Assembly (NCBI GenBank): GCA_016946835.1
Contig: JACVTC010000051.1
Coordinates: 208,501 to 272,500 of the forward strand
Source: Neocallimastix lanati (nom. inval.)
Lineage: Eukaryota > Neocallimastigomycota > Neocallimastigomycetes > Neocallimastigales > Neocallimastigaceae
Direction: 5' to 3'
DNA: 64,000 nt
Below, in pieces: positions 61,945-64,000 of the stretch (the first letter of the stretch is position 1; every line of letters begins with the position of its first letter). The notes under the pieces were generated by a model. The model was not told the origin of the DNA, did not search any database, and saw only the letters and a list, made by a program, of their open reading frames with translations. A program made the translations under genes and the position numbers.

Positions 61945-62138
61945 GAATAAAACTGATTTACTTAACCACAATAATATAATACAAAATTTAATAATATTAT
62001 TTTTTTTATATTCTATATATGATATAATAAATACTTTTATATATATATTTATTTTTCATTCATATAATAATAATAAATTTCTTAAATCTTTTATTGTTTC
62101 AACAAATAATAAAAATAATTAATTGAATCTAAAAGAGA

Positions 62139-63901
62139 ATGTCATCTCCACCAGCAGCTGCTAATTTATTAGGTCAGCCATCTCAACAAGTTTCCCTTAG
62201 TTCGGATTTATTAGGGGGTGGTGACTTTCAAAGACCAGTTTCTGATATTTTAGTTGGTTCAGGCATGGCCGGTGGTCAAGCTCCTCGTAATAATTTGACT
62301 TCTCAAGCTGGTAGACCAGCTTCTGAAGTTATTAATAGAAATTTTAAATCACCAGAAGCTGAAGCTAACGATAGGTAAAAAAAATAATAATAAATTAGTA
62401 ATCAATATTATTTAATATATCTTTATAAATAGTTATATAATATAATATAATATAAATTAATAAATAGTTGTATTATTTTATCATTAAAAGAAATAATATA
62501 AAAAAATTAGAAATTATTTTTTGCTTATTTATGAAATTAGTTGAAACAATTAATTAATATATATATTGTATTTATTATAAGACTTTTTGAAGAATTATCT
62601 TACTATGAAAGAACTTTAGAAGAAATGGCTCAAGCTAAGCTTGACGATAATTTTAGAGAAGAATTAAAAGCTATTGAACAATGGTTCAGTGTTTTATCCA
62701 ATTGTGAAAGAACAACTGCATTATATTCATTATTACAACAAGCAACACCAATTCAAATTAGATTCTTTATTACTGTTTTACAACAAATGGCTCAAAGAGA
62801 AACTTTAGGAAATGTTGAAAAAGGTAATTTATTTTTTATTTATTATTATTAATATTTTATTTTTTTTAAAAAAAATTTTAAAAAAAAATAATAGTAAAAA
62901 AATACAATACAATACAATAATATATTATATTATATTAATGATTAATATGATTTAATATACACATATAAATAGTTATACTTTTTTTCTTTTCTTTTTTTTA
63001 TTTTTTAACTAATAAAACAAATATTAATAATATTTATTTTGTTTTGTATAAAATTTTATTTATATTTATGTATATATATATATATATATTTTGTATAAAA
63101 TAATTTATTATTATTATTATTTATTAATTGTTTATATATATATATAAATACTGAAAATATATTATTTTTTATTATAATTATAATTATAATAATAATAAAA
63201 ATTTAAAAAAGCTCATGATCGCGAATTCTTATATCCAAAGAGTCCAGGTATGAACTCAAAGAAATTCCATCCAAGATACTCTGCTCCAATTGATGAAAAT
63301 CATCTTAGGAAGGCTAATGATGATAATGTATATCATCATCCACATCATGATGATAATCGTGGTTTTATGAATAATAGACGTGCTAGTACTCATTCATTAA
63401 AGGCTAAAGATGAATTATCAAAACAAAAATTAGAATTAGAAATGACTGGTATGGGTGGTGCTCAAGGATGGGCATTAAATAACTATGGTAATAATCAAAA
63501 CAATTTAAGAGAAAGAACTAGTAGTTTACAACAACAACAACATCATAATGGTTTTAAAAATAATAACCATATAAATACAAAGAGAAGTTTCAATAAAATG
63601 AATTCTCCAAAATCTCCTGCTTTCCCAAAACCATTATCTCCATTAATTACAAAGAATAATGGTAATGATAAGAATATGCCACCAGTTTCACCAAGTGGTA
63701 GTAATAAATGGGGTTCTTCTTCCAACAGAGGAGGCTATGCTCATTCTGAATATAGTGATGTTGATGATGATGCTAACAGTAGAAGAGGTGGTAGTCAATA
63801 CCATCGTGCAGGTAGTACTGCAGGTAGTACCACTGCTGGTTCTGTCTCTGGTAAGGATAAAGGAAAGATTCCAGATAAGATTGAACTTGAATTATTAGAA
63901 G
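62139..63901 (+). CDS. vts1: Vts1/Smaug-type RNA-binding protein, 5' part
   Basis: Three exons in the window: 62139-62374, 62582-62823 and 63212-63901, all with GT donors and AG acceptors and matching phases; exon 3 ends at GTAAAA and the gene continues past the right edge. The translated part is about 389 residues. Residues 79-140 form the conserved N-terminal helical domain of fungal Vts1: [43 protein letters not shown] and [15 protein letters not shown] Ser/Asn/His-rich disordered linker follows, and the visible part ends in IELELLEG, just where Vts1 proteins enter their SAM domain. Vts1/Smaug proteins bind CNGG-type RNA hairpins through the SAM domain and recruit deadenylases to destabilise mRNA. 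The SAM domain is outside the window, so the call rests on the N-terminal domain and layout. Confidence 0.8.
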
Positions 63902-64000
63902 GTAAAAAAAATTTTTATTATTATTATTATTATTATTATATTATGATTATTATTATAATGTTTTTTATTAGAATATTATAGTATTATTAGTGTTATTTTT

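Larger units (their letters stand above)
53790..62138. other. 8.3-kb AT-rich intergenic region
   Basis: No gene recognised. It holds a MITE-family scrap at 53812-53880 (GGGGAGAGGGG, TTTGGCGAAGGTTGCATTTT, AATGTGGCGTTT), a GC-richer islet with a hairpin at 54540-54830, heptanucleotide arrays at 54975-55410, 56455-56785 and 57475-57806, (AAT)n at 59895-60025, an unexplained islet at 58540-58660, and many poly-A and poly-T runs. Frames at 54977-55237, 57068-57250 and 61162-61410 are repeat-driven. Confidence 0.6.

Noticed and set aside
1-64000. CRISPR array
   Set aside because: The tandem repeats have no unique spacers and the genome is eukaryotic; the satellite's spacing is filled with TTTTA units.

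Overview
The window looks like the nuclear genome of an anaerobic gut fungus (Neocallimastigomycota; Piromyces, Anaeromyces or Neocallimastix-like). By eye the DNA is well over 80% A+T. Genes are small GC-richer islands with GT-AG introns in a sea of homopolymers, (AAT)n and heptanucleotide TTATTTA arrays. Ankyrin-repeat and Asn-rich proteins and a bacterial-looking secreted metallopeptidase also fit that group. The organism call is inference from these traits.

Left to right: (1) the 5' end of a Met30/SconB-type F-box gene on the minus strand (479-1248), cut by the left edge; (2) about 15.6 kb without recognisable genes, only simple repeats and a faint tRNA relic; (3) a 284-bp MITE-like element (16853-17134); (4) an ankyrin-repeat gene (17893-21320) and a coiled-coil gene (21403-22315), both minus strand and both broken only at A-runs; (5) a very short LTR-gag-LTR Ty1/copia derivative and a separate copia RT relic (22560-24640), followed by an AT-rich tRNA-Gly-like sequence; (6) an apparently complete Mutator-like element (MULE, 26548-31997) with terminal inverted repeats, a 9-bp target duplication, a FLYWCH/MULE transposase and an internal 1.8-kb minisatellite; (7) a second copy of the MITE, inverted relative to the first and with its own 9-bp target duplication (32347-32630); (8) a complete six-exon oxysterol-binding-protein gene (37160-39760); (9) a 3.6-kb composite (TTTTA)n satellite (40456-44017); (10) a graveyard of LINE-like, copia and ankyrin relics (44110-46137), including a copia element with a clean internal micro-inversion; (11) an intronless secreted zincin (48116-49135); (12) a truncated Ty3/gypsy element ending in a head-to-head palindrome against a second gypsy copy and an (AAAAT)n array of the same satellite family as item 9, in the opposite orientation (50940-53420); (13) about 8.7 kb of AT-rich spacer; (14) the 5' part of a Vts1/Smaug-type RNA-binding protein gene (62139 to the right edge).

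Four genes look functional: F-box, OSBP, zincin and Vts1. The MULE transposase also looks intact. They do not form an operon or pathway. The most interesting content is the mobile and satellite DNA: a candidate autonomous MULE with a family of small relatives carrying a GGCGAAATGCAA motif, two satellites tied to transposon sequence, and several rearrangement breakpoints readable at the base level. All coordinates and counts are hand-read.
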